A DNA stretch of 64,000 bases from Flavobacteriaceae bacterium (lineage in GTDB: Bacteria; Bacteroidota; Bacteroidia; Flavobacteriales; Flavobacteriaceae): positions 51,544 to 115,543 of the forward strand of contig JAQWJJ010000002.1 of the NCBI GenBank assembly GCA_029248405.1, read 5' to 3'. Positions 1 through 8,970 of the stretch are shown piece after piece. The position numbers and the translations under genes are program-made. Below the pieces are notes generated by a model. That model searched no databases. It saw only the letters and a program-made list of their open reading frames with translations, and was not told where the DNA came from. The first letter of the stretch is position 1. Every line of letters begins with the position of its first letter.

Positions 1-333
1 GGCGATGGCATACTCCAGGTTGAATTATCAGGAGCGCTGCTTAAGGAAGTCCTGAATTACGGAGAAAGTCAAAAGGGAGAAGGCGCTTATCTGCAACGCT
101 ATGGGATGACCAAAGACGCAAGTGACCGATGGAATTATCAAGGGACGCCAATTGTGGACCATCAAAAATATTGGATCGCTGCCAGTGAATATCTTTTACG
201 TGGTTTTGACATTCCTTTTTTGACCCCCGACCATCCAGAAGTCTATCAGGTACTCAGGCCAAATGCTGAAGATCTTTCAGCTGATATCAGAAAATCAATT
301 ATTCATTACTTAAACAACTCACAAAATGATTAA
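1..333 (+). CDS. 5'-nucleotidase-like phosphatase, C-terminal part (5' end outside window)
   Basis: The reading frame is open from base 1, so only the last ~110 residues are present. They resemble the C-terminal substrate-binding domain of the 5'-nucleotidase/UshA family: an LSGALLKEVLNYG helix, a YLQRYG strand, an I-x-x-x-x-Y-W-I-A-A-S-E-Y-L-L-x-G segment and a final helical tail. This family normally hydrolyses nucleotides or related phosphate esters outside the cytoplasm using an N-terminal metallophosphatase domain, which is not visible here. It overlaps the next gene by 8 nt, so the two are probably co-transcribed. The family call rests only on the C-terminal domain pattern; the substrate cannot be stated. 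Confidence 0.7.
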   Translation, partial: GDGILQVELSGALLKEVLNYGESQKGEGAYLQRYGMTKDASDRWNYQGTPIVDHQKYWIAASEYLLRGFDIPFLTPDHPEVYQVLRPNAEDLSADIRKSIIHYLNNSQND

Positions 334-802
334 AATTTTAAAACCTGCAGGATGGATCGCGTTGTTCGCGCTTGTGGTGATTCAATTTGTGCAACCCGAC
401 AAGAACCAACAAGGATATGAGTCTGTGGTGCTCTTCGAGCAAGAAACTCAGGTCAGCGAAGAGCTTGGTGTTTTTCTGCGCACTAATTGTTATGACTGCC
501 ACAGCAACCAAACTAATTATCCATGGTATAGCCAAATTTCACCACTCAATTATTGGTTAGAGGAGCATATTGTTGACGGCAAAAAACACTTTAATGTCTC
601 GGATTGGGCCACTTATTCTGTCAAGAAAAAAGACCATAAACTCGACGAGTTGATAGAGGAGGTGGAAGAAGGGGAGATGCCATTACCCTCTTATCAGTAT
701 GTGCATGGATGTCTCACAAGCGAACAAAAAATGGTCTTGATCGAATGGGCACAGATGGCACGGCTGAATTATCAAGAGGAGCTTAAGGTCCTTGAGCTTT
801 AA
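326..802 (+). CDS. membrane-anchored haem-binding domain protein
   Basis: 158 residues. An N-terminal hydrophobic segment (about residues 8-22) is a probable membrane anchor or uncleaved signal. It is followed by a single CYDCH haem-attachment motif and the N-x-x-x-Y-P-W-Y-S-x-I-S-P pattern seen in the Bacteroidota haem-binding domain family (Haem_bd). It probably binds one c-type haem in the periplasm. It overlaps the upstream nucleotidase-like gene by 8 nt, implying translational coupling. Its electron partner is unknown. The family call is firm on the CxxCH motif and its surroundings; the physiological role is not known. Confidence 0.82.
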   Translation: MIKILKPAGWIALFALVVIQFVQPDKNQQGYESVVLFEQETQVSEELGVFLRTNCYDCHSNQTNYPWYSQISPLNYWLEEHIVDGKKHFNVSDWATYSVKKKDHKLDELIEEVEEGEMPLPSYQYVHGCLTSEQKMVLIEWAQMARLNYQEELKVLEL

Positions 803-851
803 GCGCTTTTATTTTATTGTCCCTAACGCACCAAGTTCACGACTTTAATTG

Positions 852-859
852 TATCTTTG
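852..859 (+). promoter_or_regulatory. guaB promoter -7 box (TATCTTTG)
   Basis: Exact match to the Bacteroidota -7 consensus TAnnTTTG, 53 nt before the guaB start codon, in the short intergenic gap after the haem-binding gene. It predicts a leader of about 45 nt. The -33 element is not clear. Confidence 0.6.
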
Positions 860-912
860 CATGCAATTAAATATCAGCGAAGAGCGCTGTAACAGTTCTT
901 AATTTAATTGCC

Positions 913-2385
913 ATGACTGCACACGATCACAAAATTATTGGAGAAGGCCTTACCTACGATGATGTCTTATTGGTTCCGTCTTATTCTGAAGTTTTACCAC
1001 GCGAAGTCTCGATAGCGACACATTTTTCAAGAAACATTACATTAAACGTACCGGTAGTTTCCGCTGCTATGGATACGGTGACCGAAAGCGCTATGGCCAT
1101 CGCCATGGCTCGAGAGGGCGGTATTGGTGTTTTGCACAAAAACATGACCATCGAGCAACAGGCTGCTGAGGTGCGCAAAGTGAAACGTGCGGAAAGTGGA
1201 ATGATCCAAGATCCAGTGACCTTAAGAGCAGAGCATACTGTTCATGATGCCCAAAGCACCATGCGTGAATACAGCATAGGTGGTATTCCGATTGTAGACC
1301 ATAATCAAAAGTTGATTGGGATCGTCACGAATCGTGACTTGCGTTTTGAAAAGAATTACCACCGGCCACTTTCGGAGGTCATGACCAAGCAACCGCTTGT
1401 CACGGTCAGCAAGGGTACGAGTCTTGGAGAAGCTGAAATCATTCTTCAAAAAAATAAAATAGAAAAGCTGCCTGTAGTTTCTGACGACCAGACGCTATTG
1501 GGGTTGATTACTTTTAGAGATATTACGAAACTCACACAGAAACCTATTGCCAACAAAGATAAATATGGCCGATTGCGCGTTGCTGCTGCATTGGGCGTCA
1601 CTGCTGATGCACTAGATCGAGCTGAAGCCTTGGTGGCGGCTCAGGTAGATGCAGTCATTATCGATACGGCTCATGGTCATACCAAAGGTGTTGTAGCAGT
1701 GCTCAAGCAAGTCAAATCAAAATTTCCCGATTTGGATGTAGTCGTAGGTAATATTGCAACTGCAGCGGCGGCGAAATATCTCGTAGATGCTGGCGCAGAT
1801 GCAGTCAAAGTTGGTATTGGACCAGGTTCAATCTGCACCACTAGAGTAGTGGCTGGAGTTGGTTTCCCTCAATTCAGCGCCGTTTTGGAGGTCGCTGAAG
1901 CGATTAAGGGGACTGGTGTGCCGGTAATCGCTGATGGTGGCATCCGATATACTGGGGACATTCCGAAGGCCATCGCCGCAGGAGCTGATTGTGTCATGTT
2001 GGGTTCATTATTGGCGGGGACTAAGGAGTCTCCAGGTGAAACCATTATCTACGAAGGGAGAAAATTCAAATCTTATCGTGGAATGGGTAGTGTGGAAGCC
2101 ATGAAGGAAGGATCGAAAGATCGTTATTTTCAAGATGTTGAAGATGACATCAAAAAACTTGTTCCCGAAGGTATTGTCGGTCGTGTGCCTTATAAAGGAG
2201 ATTTGGTCGAGAGCATGACGCAATTTATTGGTGGGCTAAGGGCAGGAATGGGGTACTGTGGGGCCAAGAATATCGAGACGCTTAAAGAAACCGGTAGATT
2301 CGTAAAAATCACATCTTCTGGCATTCACGAAAGCCATCCGCACGATGTCACTATTACCAAAGAAGCCCCAAATTACTCACGTTAG
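913..2385 (+). CDS. guaB: inosine-5'-monophosphate dehydrogenase
   Basis: 490 residues, the usual length. It oxidises IMP to XMP with NAD+, the committed step of GMP synthesis, in the cytoplasm. A TIM-barrel catalytic core surrounds two CBS domains at about residues 95-205. The active-site loop GPGSICTTR contains the catalytic Cys at about residue 308, followed by the GGIRYTGD phosphate-binding and YRGMGS segments and a C-terminal [11 protein letters not shown] element. The start ATG lies 53 nt after a consensus -7 box. It is convergent with the OmpH gene, with about 30 nt between the stops. Confident. Confidence 0.98.
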   Translation: MTAHDHKIIGEGLTYDDVLLVPSYSEVLPREVSIATHFSRNITLNVPVVSAAMDTVTESAMAIAMAREGGIGVLHKNMTIEQQAAEVRKVKRAESGMIQDPVTLRAEHTVHDAQSTMREYSIGGIPIVDHNQKLIGIVTNRDLRFEKNYHRPLSEVMTKQPLVTVSKGTSLGEAEIILQKNKIEKLPVVSDDQTLLGLITFRDITKLTQKPIANKDKYGRLRVAAALGVTADALDRAEALVAAQVDAVIIDTAHGHTKGVVAVLKQVKSKFPDLDVVVGNIATAAAAKYLVDAGADAVKVGIGPGSICTTRVVAGVGFPQFSAVLEVAEAIKGTGVPVIADGGIRYTGDIPKAIAAGADCVMLGSLLAGTKESPGETIIYEGRKFKSYRGMGSVEAMKEGSKDRYFQDVEDDIKKLVPEGIVGRVPYKGDLVESMTQFIGGLRAGMGYCGAKNIETLKETGRFVKITSSGIHESHPHDVTITKEAPNYSR

Positions 2386-2415
2386 TCCGCTATAGTTTGA
2401 GGCCGGTTGCTGTTG

Positions 2416-2925
2416 TTATTCTTCAACCTTAAGCTCAATACCCATTTCCTTAATGACTTGGAGGGTCAGGTCGAATCTATTGTCGATATAAACGACAGTA
2501 TTGTCGCGCAGTAACACTTGGGTATAGCCATCCGCTTCTGCGACGCGCTCCAAAACAGTTCCGATTTTCGTGTACAAGGGCTGCATGAACTCCTCTTGCT
2601 TGAGTGCCAGTAACTGATTTCCATTTTGTTGGTATTGCTTCATTTCAGTTTCGAGCGCTAATAGTGAATCTTGTTTGGTTTTTTTCTGGTTGATGGTGTA
2701 GGTGTCTTCGTTCTGGCGATAGGTAGCGACGGCTTGTTCTAGATTCTTCATTTTATTTTGGAGTTCAGACTCCAGGCCTCCAGCATATTCCGTCACTTGT
2801 ACTTGAACCTGTTCTAATTCTGGCATGACACTCAAAATATAGTCAATATCGATGGTGCCAACTTTTGAGGTTTGCGCGTGAAGTTGAAAACCGCAACAAA
2901 GTATAAATAAGGTGATTTTTCTCAT
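2416..2925 (-). CDS. OmpH/Skp family periplasmic chaperone
   Basis: 169 residues. A cleavable signal peptide (about residues 1-17, ending HAQ) is followed by a short beta segment beginning KVGTIDIDYIL, a long charged coiled-coil region (about residues 45-115) and a C-terminal beta segment. This is the Skp/OmpH layout. Skp-type trimers hold unfolded outer-membrane proteins in the periplasm. The neighbourhood supports this: three SurA/PpiC-like foldase genes begin about 0.5 kb away on the other strand. Residue-level substrate features cannot be read from sequence. Confidence 0.85.
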   Translation of the reverse strand: MRKITLFILCCGFQLHAQTSKVGTIDIDYILSVMPELEQVQVQVTEYAGGLESELQNKMKNLEQAVATYRQNEDTYTINQKKTKQDSLLALETEMKQYQQNGNQLLALKQEEFMQPLYTKIGTVLERVAEADGYTQVLLRDNTVVYIDNRFDLTLQVIKEMGIELKVEE

Positions 2926-3015
2926 GTTTGATAAATTTTTTGTGAAAATAATCTAAAAAAGGCATAAGCTCCAAAAACGATTGTGTTTAAAAACACAGTA
3001 TTAGAAATGGTTTAC

Positions 3016-3282
3016 TCAGCTCTTGACAATTTGTCCGCGATGGGGTTTTAGTCGCGCTCTTAAGTCAGCGACTAAACCAACGTTGACCGAAAGAAACACG
3101 CTGTGCATTTGTGTCGCCCCTTGGCGCACTTCTAAAACCCTGAAATCCAGCGCCTCCATAGTCATGAATTCTTTTAAGTGAATTCTGTGGTGCTCCGCAA
3201 TTTGACGGCTAGAGGGCCCGCGAAAGTCCCATATCATGGCAACAATTGTATCTGGTGGTAATGAAGAAATGGATTGTGACAT
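3016..3282 (-). CDS. conserved hypothetical protein, 88 residues
   Basis: Small soluble protein with no signal peptide or membrane segment. Its core reads I-W-D-F-R-G-P-S followed by E-H-H-R-I-H-L-K-E-F, a pattern I associate with an uncharacterised small protein found in Bacteroidota. I cannot assign a function. An in-frame extension to 3330 exists, but I chose the ATG at 3282 because a TATCTTTG box (3299-3306, minus strand) sits 16 nt upstream of it and would lie inside the longer version. It is transcribed away from the foldase cluster. Residues with possible metal-binding character are the paired His in EHH and the His of IHLKEF. Confidence 0.65.
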   Translation of the reverse strand: MSQSISSLPPDTIVAMIWDFRGPSSRQIAEHHRIHLKEFMTMEALDFRVLEVRQGATQMHSVFLSVNVGLVADLRARLKPHRGQIVKS

Positions 3283-3298
3283 TGGATGAGTTATAGGC

Positions 3299-3306
3299 CA
3301 AAGATA
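3299..3306 (-). promoter_or_regulatory. -7 box (TATCTTTG) of the 88-residue hypothetical gene
   Basis: Exact TAnnTTTG match on the minus strand, with a TTG trinucleotide about 20 nt further upstream as a candidate -33 element. It decides the start codon choice for the downstream gene. Confidence 0.55.
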
Positions 3307-3445
3307 TTGCTTAAATACCAATTGCTCCAAGATTATTTGGACGGCCAGTGTTGCCCATGATCAAACACGTCAAAAAACTCAAAACGTTGTGTTAATAGCC
3401 TTGATAAACCTCTCAAATTTCTTAATTTTACGCCACCAAAAAATC

Positions 3446-5407
3446 ATGGCCACAATGAGAAAAATATTGTTATCTATATGTTTGATTACGAGTGTGATTG
3501 GGTTTTCCCAAAAAAACGAAGAAACACTATTGACCGTTAATGATACCCCCATTACTGTGGGTGAATTCAAACAAGTATACCTGAAGAACCTGGATCTGGT
3601 GCAAGATCAAGAACAAAGAAGCATTGATGGCTATTTAGATTTGTTTGTGAATTATAAACTGAAAGTCGCCGCGGCGATTGATCAAGGCTTAGATAAAAAG
3701 CCGACCTACCTCAAAGATTTTGCTGGGTATGAAGAGCAGCTCTCACGCAATTATATTTATGAAGACAATGTGACCTCAGAACTCGTTAGAGAGGCTTTTG
3801 AGCGCAGTAGAGAGCAGATTGACGCGTCACACATTTTGATCATGTGCAACTGGGATGCTTTTCCTCAAGACACCCTAGAGGCCTATAATCGGGCATCGCA
3901 ACTGCGTGAAATGGCCTTAAAAAATCCTGATAATTTTAATGCGCTTGCGCGTCAATATTCTGAAGAGCCAGGTGCTGATGAGCGAGAAGGGCGCTTGGGT
4001 TATTTTACAGCATTTGGCATGATTTATTCTTTCGAAACAGAAGCTTACAATACACCTGTCGGTGAAATTTCGGATGTCGTAAGAACACAGTTTGGTTATC
4101 ATGTGATCAAGGTGCACGACCGGCGAGCAGTGTTGCCAAAAATCACGGTATCTCACATCATGATCAGCACTAGAAACGATACTTCGGGTGTGGCACAGGA
4201 ACGCATTCTTGAAGTAGAGCAATTGCTGTCTCAAGGTGCTCCTTTTGAAGATTTGGCCAAGCAATACTCAGACGACAAGAATACAGGACAAAATGGAGGC
4301 CTTATGCGCCCATTCTCAAAGGGTGACTTAAAAGCGCCACCGTTCGAGGACGCTTCCTTTGAGCTCAAAACCCCTGGTGAAATTTCAGGCCCCATCCAAA
4401 CCCGATTTGGCTGGCACTTGATCCGTTTGGAAAGCTTTGGCCAAATGCCCACATTCGAGGAAGAAAAAAAGCAATTGGAAGCTAATGTGCGGTCTGGCGA
4501 TCGGTCAAAAATTGTGACCAGTGCAGTAACCTCAAAAATGAAAGAAAAACTGGGCTTTAAGGGCTACCCATTTATGTCAGAATTCTTGGCCGTGGTCAAC
4601 GACAGTATCTTTCAAAGAAAGTGGCATTTTGAGCCCTTTGCTCCTGAAGACAACAAGCCTTTATTCAATGTAGGAAGCGAGACGTATTATTTTAATGAAT
4701 TTGGGACTTACATAGAAGGTCGACAAGGTAAAGTGCGTCCTTACAAACAGATTGCGACGATGCTTCAGATGGTTTATGAGGAGTTTGAGTCATTAAAAGT
4801 TCAGAAATATTTCAAAGCCAATCTCGAAAAGGTCAACCCTGAATATGCAGCGATCATCAATGAATATCGCGACGGACTCCTGATTTTTGATGTCATGGAG
4901 AAAAATATTTGGACCAAAGCCAAGAATGACACCTTGGGGCAGGCCAATTATTATCAGGCCCATCAAGACCAATACCAGTGGAAGCGCCGAGTCAAGGGGA
5001 CGATATTCCGCACGGTATCGCAACAAAACATGGACCAAGTGTTGGATCTTTTGCGACAAGGAGTCTCTCCAGATCAAGTCAAAGGACAGCTCTCAGATGC
5101 AGAAAATATGGGATTGTTGGTGACGGAGGGTGTTTTTGAGCAAGGAGACAAAGCATTGCCCCCGACCTATCCTCTAGTCCCAGGCCTCTCTTCAGTTTAT
5201 CAATTGGGTCCGAAGCAATATGTGGTGGTCCATGCGTCAGAGATTATTGAGCCAGGGGTCAAAACTTTTGATGAAGTTGCTGGTCAAGTTTTTAGCGATT
5301 ATCAGTCACAGCTAGAAACCATTTGGATGGAGGATTTAAAGTCGAACTACACAGTTTCGGTCAATAAAAGAGCATTGCGAAAATTAAAGCGCGCGCTCAA
5401 GAAATAA
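3446..5407 (+). CDS. periplasmic peptidylprolyl isomerase with two parvulin domains (SurA/PpiC-like)
   Basis: 653 residues from the ATG at 3446 (a second in-frame ATG lies at 3455). The longer open frame adds 19 residues in front of an obvious signal peptide, so it was trimmed. After the signal (ending VIGFSQ) comes a SurA-like N-terminal helical domain. Two consecutive parvulin domains follow, each with a SHI(L/M)I start, an ARQYS or AKQYS helix, a G-G/G-x-L strand and a FG(Y/W)H end (about residues 125-230 and 235-340). The remaining ~310 residues are an uncharacterised C-terminal extension. Role: proline isomerisation and chaperoning of outer-membrane proteins. It is the first of three related genes in a row, 5 nt before the next. 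Confidence 0.9.
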   Translation: MATMRKILLSICLITSVIGFSQKNEETLLTVNDTPITVGEFKQVYLKNLDLVQDQEQRSIDGYLDLFVNYKLKVAAAIDQGLDKKPTYLKDFAGYEEQLSRNYIYEDNVTSELVREAFERSREQIDASHILIMCNWDAFPQDTLEAYNRASQLREMALKNPDNFNALARQYSEEPGADEREGRLGYFTAFGMIYSFETEAYNTPVGEISDVVRTQFGYHVIKVHDRRAVLPKITVSHIMISTRNDTSGVAQERILEVEQLLSQGAPFEDLAKQYSDDKNTGQNGGLMRPFSKGDLKAPPFEDASFELKTPGEISGPIQTRFGWHLIRLESFGQMPTFEEEKKQLEANVRSGDRSKIVTSAVTSKMKEKLGFKGYPFMSEFLAVVNDSIFQRKWHFEPFAPEDNKPLFNVGSETYYFNEFGTYIEGRQGKVRPYKQIATMLQMVYEEFESLKVQKYFKANLEKVNPEYAAIINEYRDGLLIFDVMEKNIWTKAKNDTLGQANYYQAHQDQYQWKRRVKGTIFRTVSQQNMDQVLDLLRQGVSPDQVKGQLSDAENMGLLVTEGVFEQGDKALPPTYPLVPGLSSVYQLGPKQYVVVHASEIIEPGVKTFDEVAGQVFSDYQSQLETIWMEDLKSNYTVSVNKRALRKLKRALKK

Positions 5408-5412
5408 TTATT

Positions 5413-6270
5413 ATGGATCGATCTTGGGTCTTTTGGATGGCGTTATTTTTTGTTTTTGGCTCCTGCAGGTATGTGGCACCCAATGAGCAAAAAAAACCCT
5501 TGGCCCGTGTCAACCAATCTTATTTATATTACGAAGATATTGGACCTGGACTCCTCGAATCTGTGACCGCACAAGACAGTAGTTTGATCATCCAAAACCA
5601 AATTACCCGATGGGCGACCAAACAGTTGCTGATCGATCAAGCAAAAATAAATATCAGTCCTGAACAGCAGGCCGATCTCGAAGATCTGATCCAGCAATAC
5701 AGAACTGATTTATTTACCGAATACTATAAAAGCAGTATTGTTGCAGCACAATTGGATAGCATTGTAACGGAAGCTGAGTTAGAGCAATATTATGCGCAAA
5801 ACAAAGAAAACTTTAAGCTCAATGATGTGGTGATGCAGTTTCGCTATGTTCATTTGCCTGAAAATTACTTGCAGATTCCTGAGGTCAAAAGCGCTCTACA
5901 GAGATTCGATCAGGACGACAAGATATTGCTCGAGGAGCTGAGTCTTCAATTTATAGGATCCTACCTCAATGATTCCACTTGGGTCCGGCAAGAAAAAATT
6001 ATCGAGCGCTTACCGATTTTGAAGGAAAGCAATATGGCTGGATTAAAAAATGCCAAAATTACTCAGTTGCAAGATTCTTTAGGGCTATATTTACTCAAAA
6101 TTGTGTCCGTTTTGGACCGAAATGACCCAGCGCCATTGACTTATGTCACGCCAACCATTCGGCAAATTATTTTGAATCGCCGCAAGCAAGAGTTGACCAA
6201 TAAATTAGAAAAGGATATTACGAAAGATGCAATTAGAAACAAAACATTTGAAATTTACACACCAAATTAA
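5413..6270 (+). CDS. lipoprotein related to SurA N-terminal domain, without a parvulin domain
   Basis: 285 residues. A lipoprotein signal is visible: a hydrophobic stretch ending F-G-S-C with Cys at about residue 18. The mature part begins with a PLARVNQSYLYYEDI segment like the start of SurA/PpiC proteins and continues mainly helical. I see none of the parvulin landmarks (SHI, FGYH, G-G-L), so it is unlikely to isomerise proline and may act as a chaperone or partner of the two flanking isomerases. It lies 5 nt after one isomerase and overlaps the next by 44 nt, so the three are almost certainly one operon. Confidence 0.75.
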   Translation: MDRSWVFWMALFFVFGSCRYVAPNEQKKPLARVNQSYLYYEDIGPGLLESVTAQDSSLIIQNQITRWATKQLLIDQAKINISPEQQADLEDLIQQYRTDLFTEYYKSSIVAAQLDSIVTEAELEQYYAQNKENFKLNDVVMQFRYVHLPENYLQIPEVKSALQRFDQDDKILLEELSLQFIGSYLNDSTWVRQEKIIERLPILKESNMAGLKNAKITQLQDSLGLYLLKIVSVLDRNDPAPLTYVTPTIRQIILNRRKQELTNKLEKDITKDAIRNKTFEIYTPN

Positions 6271-7687
6271 AGGATTGATTTGTCTATTATTCTTGGGCTA
6301 TGGCACTGTGTCTGGACAAGAAATAGTCATTGATAGCACTGACGCCATTCAGGAGTTGTCCCCGGTAGTGGCCTTAACCGACAGCGTGATTCCTTTTCAA
6401 CGATACAAGGCAGAAGGGGTCTCGGCTGTGGTCGGTGAGTACGTTGTGTTAGACAGTGATATTGATAAGAGTTATTTGGAGCTTGAGCAACAAGGGGTCA
6501 GTATTAAGGATGTGACCCGCTGCCAGTTGCTGGGCAAATTGATGGAAGACAAACTCTACGCCCACCATGCCAAAGTAGATAGTTTGGTTGTGTCTGACGA
6601 CGAAATTACAGCCAGAATAGAACAACAAATCACTTATATCGTGCAGCAGTTTAATGGGGATGAAGATAAAGTTGCCGAATTTTATAAAAAGGCCAGTATA
6701 GAGGAATTGCGTCAAGATCTTTTTGAAACCAATAAGGTCATTTATTTGGCCAATCAAATGCAACAAAAGGTTGTGGAGGATATTGAAGTGACGCCTGAGG
6801 AAGTCCGACAATTTTTCTATGACATTCCTGAAGAAGAGCGCCCTGTTTTTAGTGCTGAGGTCGAAGTGGCACAAATCATTATCGATCCCATCATTACCGA
6901 TGGTGCCAAACAGAAGGTCATCGATAAGCTTAATGAGTTTAGAAGAGATATACTAGAGTATGGATCAAGCTTCGCGACCAAGGCAGTTTTGTACTCTAAG
7001 GATGGTTCGGCTTCAAAAGGTGGTCTCATTGAAGGCATCCGCAAGAACTCACCCTTTGCCAAAGAATTTAAGGACGTGGCTTTTTCATTACTTGAGGGCG
7101 AGGTCAGTGAGCCATTTGAAACGGAATTTGGCTATCACATTGTGACAGTGGATAAAGTCCGTGGCCAGGAGATTGATGTCCGTCATATTATTCTATTTCC
7201 GGATGTGACCCAGCGTGCGATAGATCAAGCTAGGGCAAGAATTGATTCTATCCGAACAGAAATTATGGCCGATCGATTGACCTTTGACGCGGCTGCCAGA
7301 CAATTTTCTGATGAGGTAGAAACCCGCAATAATGGAGGCCAATTGATCAATCCCATATCTCTAGACACGAGGTTTGACCTGAACAAAATGGACCCAGAGA
7401 TGAGCGCTCAAGTCTATAACCTTGAAGAAGGTGCTGTGTCACAAGTTTATTCGGACCGAGATTATACCGGAAAAACATCTTTCAAAATTTTATCCGTGAC
7501 CAAACGACAACAAGAGCATCCTGCTGATTATGTCGACGATTACGAAAAAATTCAAGAGTTAGCGCTCAAAGAAAAACAGATTCGTGCTATTGAAATATGG
7601 CAGAACAAGAAAATTAAAGACACCTACATCAGCGTCAACAACGATTATATCGATTGTAGTTTTTCTAGTAATTGGTTAAAGAATTAA
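6227..7687 (+). CDS. SurA-type periplasmic peptidylprolyl isomerase
   Basis: 486 residues with a signal peptide (core GLICLLFLGYGTVSG) and a SurA N-terminal domain beginning AVVGEYVVLDSDID. Two parvulin domains follow. The first has V-E-V-A-Q-I-I, GGLIEGIRKNS and FGYHIV. The second has VRHIILFP, F-S-D-E and NNGGQLI. The order signal - N domain - two parvulin domains matches SurA, which escorts outer-membrane proteins to the assembly machinery. The only ATG start (6227) lies inside the preceding gene, giving a 44 nt overlap in a different frame. MoxR follows after 19 nt. Confidence 0.9.
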   Translation: MQLETKHLKFTHQIKGLICLLFLGYGTVSGQEIVIDSTDAIQELSPVVALTDSVIPFQRYKAEGVSAVVGEYVVLDSDIDKSYLELEQQGVSIKDVTRCQLLGKLMEDKLYAHHAKVDSLVVSDDEITARIEQQITYIVQQFNGDEDKVAEFYKKASIEELRQDLFETNKVIYLANQMQQKVVEDIEVTPEEVRQFFYDIPEEERPVFSAEVEVAQIIIDPIITDGAKQKVIDKLNEFRRDILEYGSSFATKAVLYSKDGSASKGGLIEGIRKNSPFAKEFKDVAFSLLEGEVSEPFETEFGYHIVTVDKVRGQEIDVRHIILFPDVTQRAIDQARARIDSIRTEIMADRLTFDAAARQFSDEVETRNNGGQLINPISLDTRFDLNKMDPEMSAQVYNLEEGAVSQVYSDRDYTGKTSFKILSVTKRQQEHPADYVDDYEKIQELALKEKQIRAIEIWQNKKIKDTYISVNNDYIDCSFSSNWLKN

Positions 7688-7706
7688 AAAAATCATAAGA
7701 GCTAAT

Positions 7707-8660
7707 ATGTCTGACGTCGCCCAAATGAACGAACTCGTTCAAAAGTATAAAGCACTCAAACAAGAGATTGAAAAAGTCATTGTTGGGCAAGAGAAGGTGG
7801 TCGACCAAATCATTTGTGCCCTTTTTTCTGGTGGTCATGCGCTATTAGTTGGTGTGCCTGGTTTAGCGAAAACACTTATGGTGCAAACCGTGGCACAAAC
7901 TTTAGGGCTCAAGTTCAGCCGCATTCAATTCACCCCGGATTTAATGCCAAGTGACATTATCGGATCAGAGATTTTGGATGTTAATAAGACATTTAAGTTC
8001 ATAAAAGGTCCCTTGTTCGGCAATATTATTCTTGCAGACGAGATCAATAGAACTCCTCCCAAGACACAAGCTGCTTTACTTGAAGCCATGCAAGAGTGTG
8101 CTGTGACCGTGGCGGGCCAGAGATATGATTTAGATCGTCCTTATTTTGTTTTGGCAACACAGAATCCCATCGAGCAGGAAGGAACTTACCCACTTCCAGA
8201 GGCCCAATTAGACCGTTTTATGTTTGCCATCGAATTGGATTATCCATCATTTGAAGAAGAAGTAGCGATCGTCAAAGCGACGACATCTGACAAAATTGGT
8301 GTGCCGTCTTCATTATTGGATGGCCCAACCTTAGTTGGATTTCAACAATTGATCCGCCGAATGCCCGTTGCTGATAATCTTGTTAATTATGCGGTTGAAT
8401 TGGTCAGTAAGACACGACCCGGCAATGCTAAAGCGACAGCATCAGTCAAAGAGTTTATTGATTGGGGTGCAGGACCACGAGCCTCACAGAACCTTATTCT
8501 CGCGGCCAAAACCCATGCTGCATTAAGGGGAAAGTATTCCCCAGATATCGAGGATCTTCAGGAGGTTGCTGTGCCCATACTGCGGCATAGATTGTTGAAA
8601 AATTACAAAGCCGAAGCTGAAGGTAGAAAAATAGAGGATTTGATCCGCGGCTTATTTTAA
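7707..8660 (+). CDS. MoxR-family AAA+ ATPase
   Basis: 317 residues. Walker A GVPGLAKT (about residues 50-57), Walker B ILADEINR, the pre-sensor insert, sensor 1 ATQNPIEQEG with TYPLPEAQLDRF, and a C-terminal lid with P-R-A-S-Q-N. MoxR ATPases act as chaperones that insert cofactors or activate partner proteins, often with VWA-domain partners. Here the usual DUF58/VWA partner genes do not follow: an AT-rich 310 nt gap and aconitase come next. It sits 19 nt after the SurA gene and is probably in the same operon, which suggests an envelope-related role (inference). Confidence 0.92.
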   Translation: MSDVAQMNELVQKYKALKQEIEKVIVGQEKVVDQIICALFSGGHALLVGVPGLAKTLMVQTVAQTLGLKFSRIQFTPDLMPSDIIGSEILDVNKTFKFIKGPLFGNIILADEINRTPPKTQAALLEAMQECAVTVAGQRYDLDRPYFVLATQNPIEQEGTYPLPEAQLDRFMFAIELDYPSFEEEVAIVKATTSDKIGVPSSLLDGPTLVGFQQLIRRMPVADNLVNYAVELVSKTRPGNAKATASVKEFIDWGAGPRASQNLILAAKTHAALRGKYSPDIEDLQEVAVPILRHRLLKNYKAEAEGRKIEDLIRGLF

Positions 8661-8970
8661 TGCCAAAATGCTGTAATTTTTATGCACTCATTTTTTTGAC
8701 CCTCCGTCGTTCTCTTTGGTTGTCCTCTTTTGTGCGGTCATGAATGATTTGTAGAGTATTTTTACATCATCATATTCCTATATCATCAAAACAAGGAGTA
8801 TATCATTGTCATTTTTTTAAAATTTTAATAAATAATCAGTATTTTATTAAAAATAATTCAATAAAATCTCTGATTTGATAAATTATATCGTGCTTATTGG
8901 TCAAATTGTTGGATTATTTTTAAATTATTTTAATATTTCGTAAATTCGCAGGACTTCAAAAAAACGAGCT
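8661..8970. other. 310-nt AT-rich intergenic region between moxR and aconitase
   Basis: No coding frame of note. From about 8750 it is extremely AT-rich with runs of A and T, and it contains an imperfectly spaced inverted repeat (TTTTAATAAA at 8823-8832 and TTTATTAAAA at 8843-8852, 10-nt loop). It presumably carries the aconitase promoter. A degraded -7-like box TAAATTCG occurs at 8941-8948, 22 nt before the start codon. The AT tract may act as a curved or UP-like element; that part is inference. Confidence 0.5.

Noticed and set aside
4793..5077. 94-codon minus-strand ORF within the first foldase gene
   Set aside because: Reverse-strand shadow of a well-supported coding sequence; the same applies to the other antisense frames inside aconitase, uvrA, dnaK and ettA.
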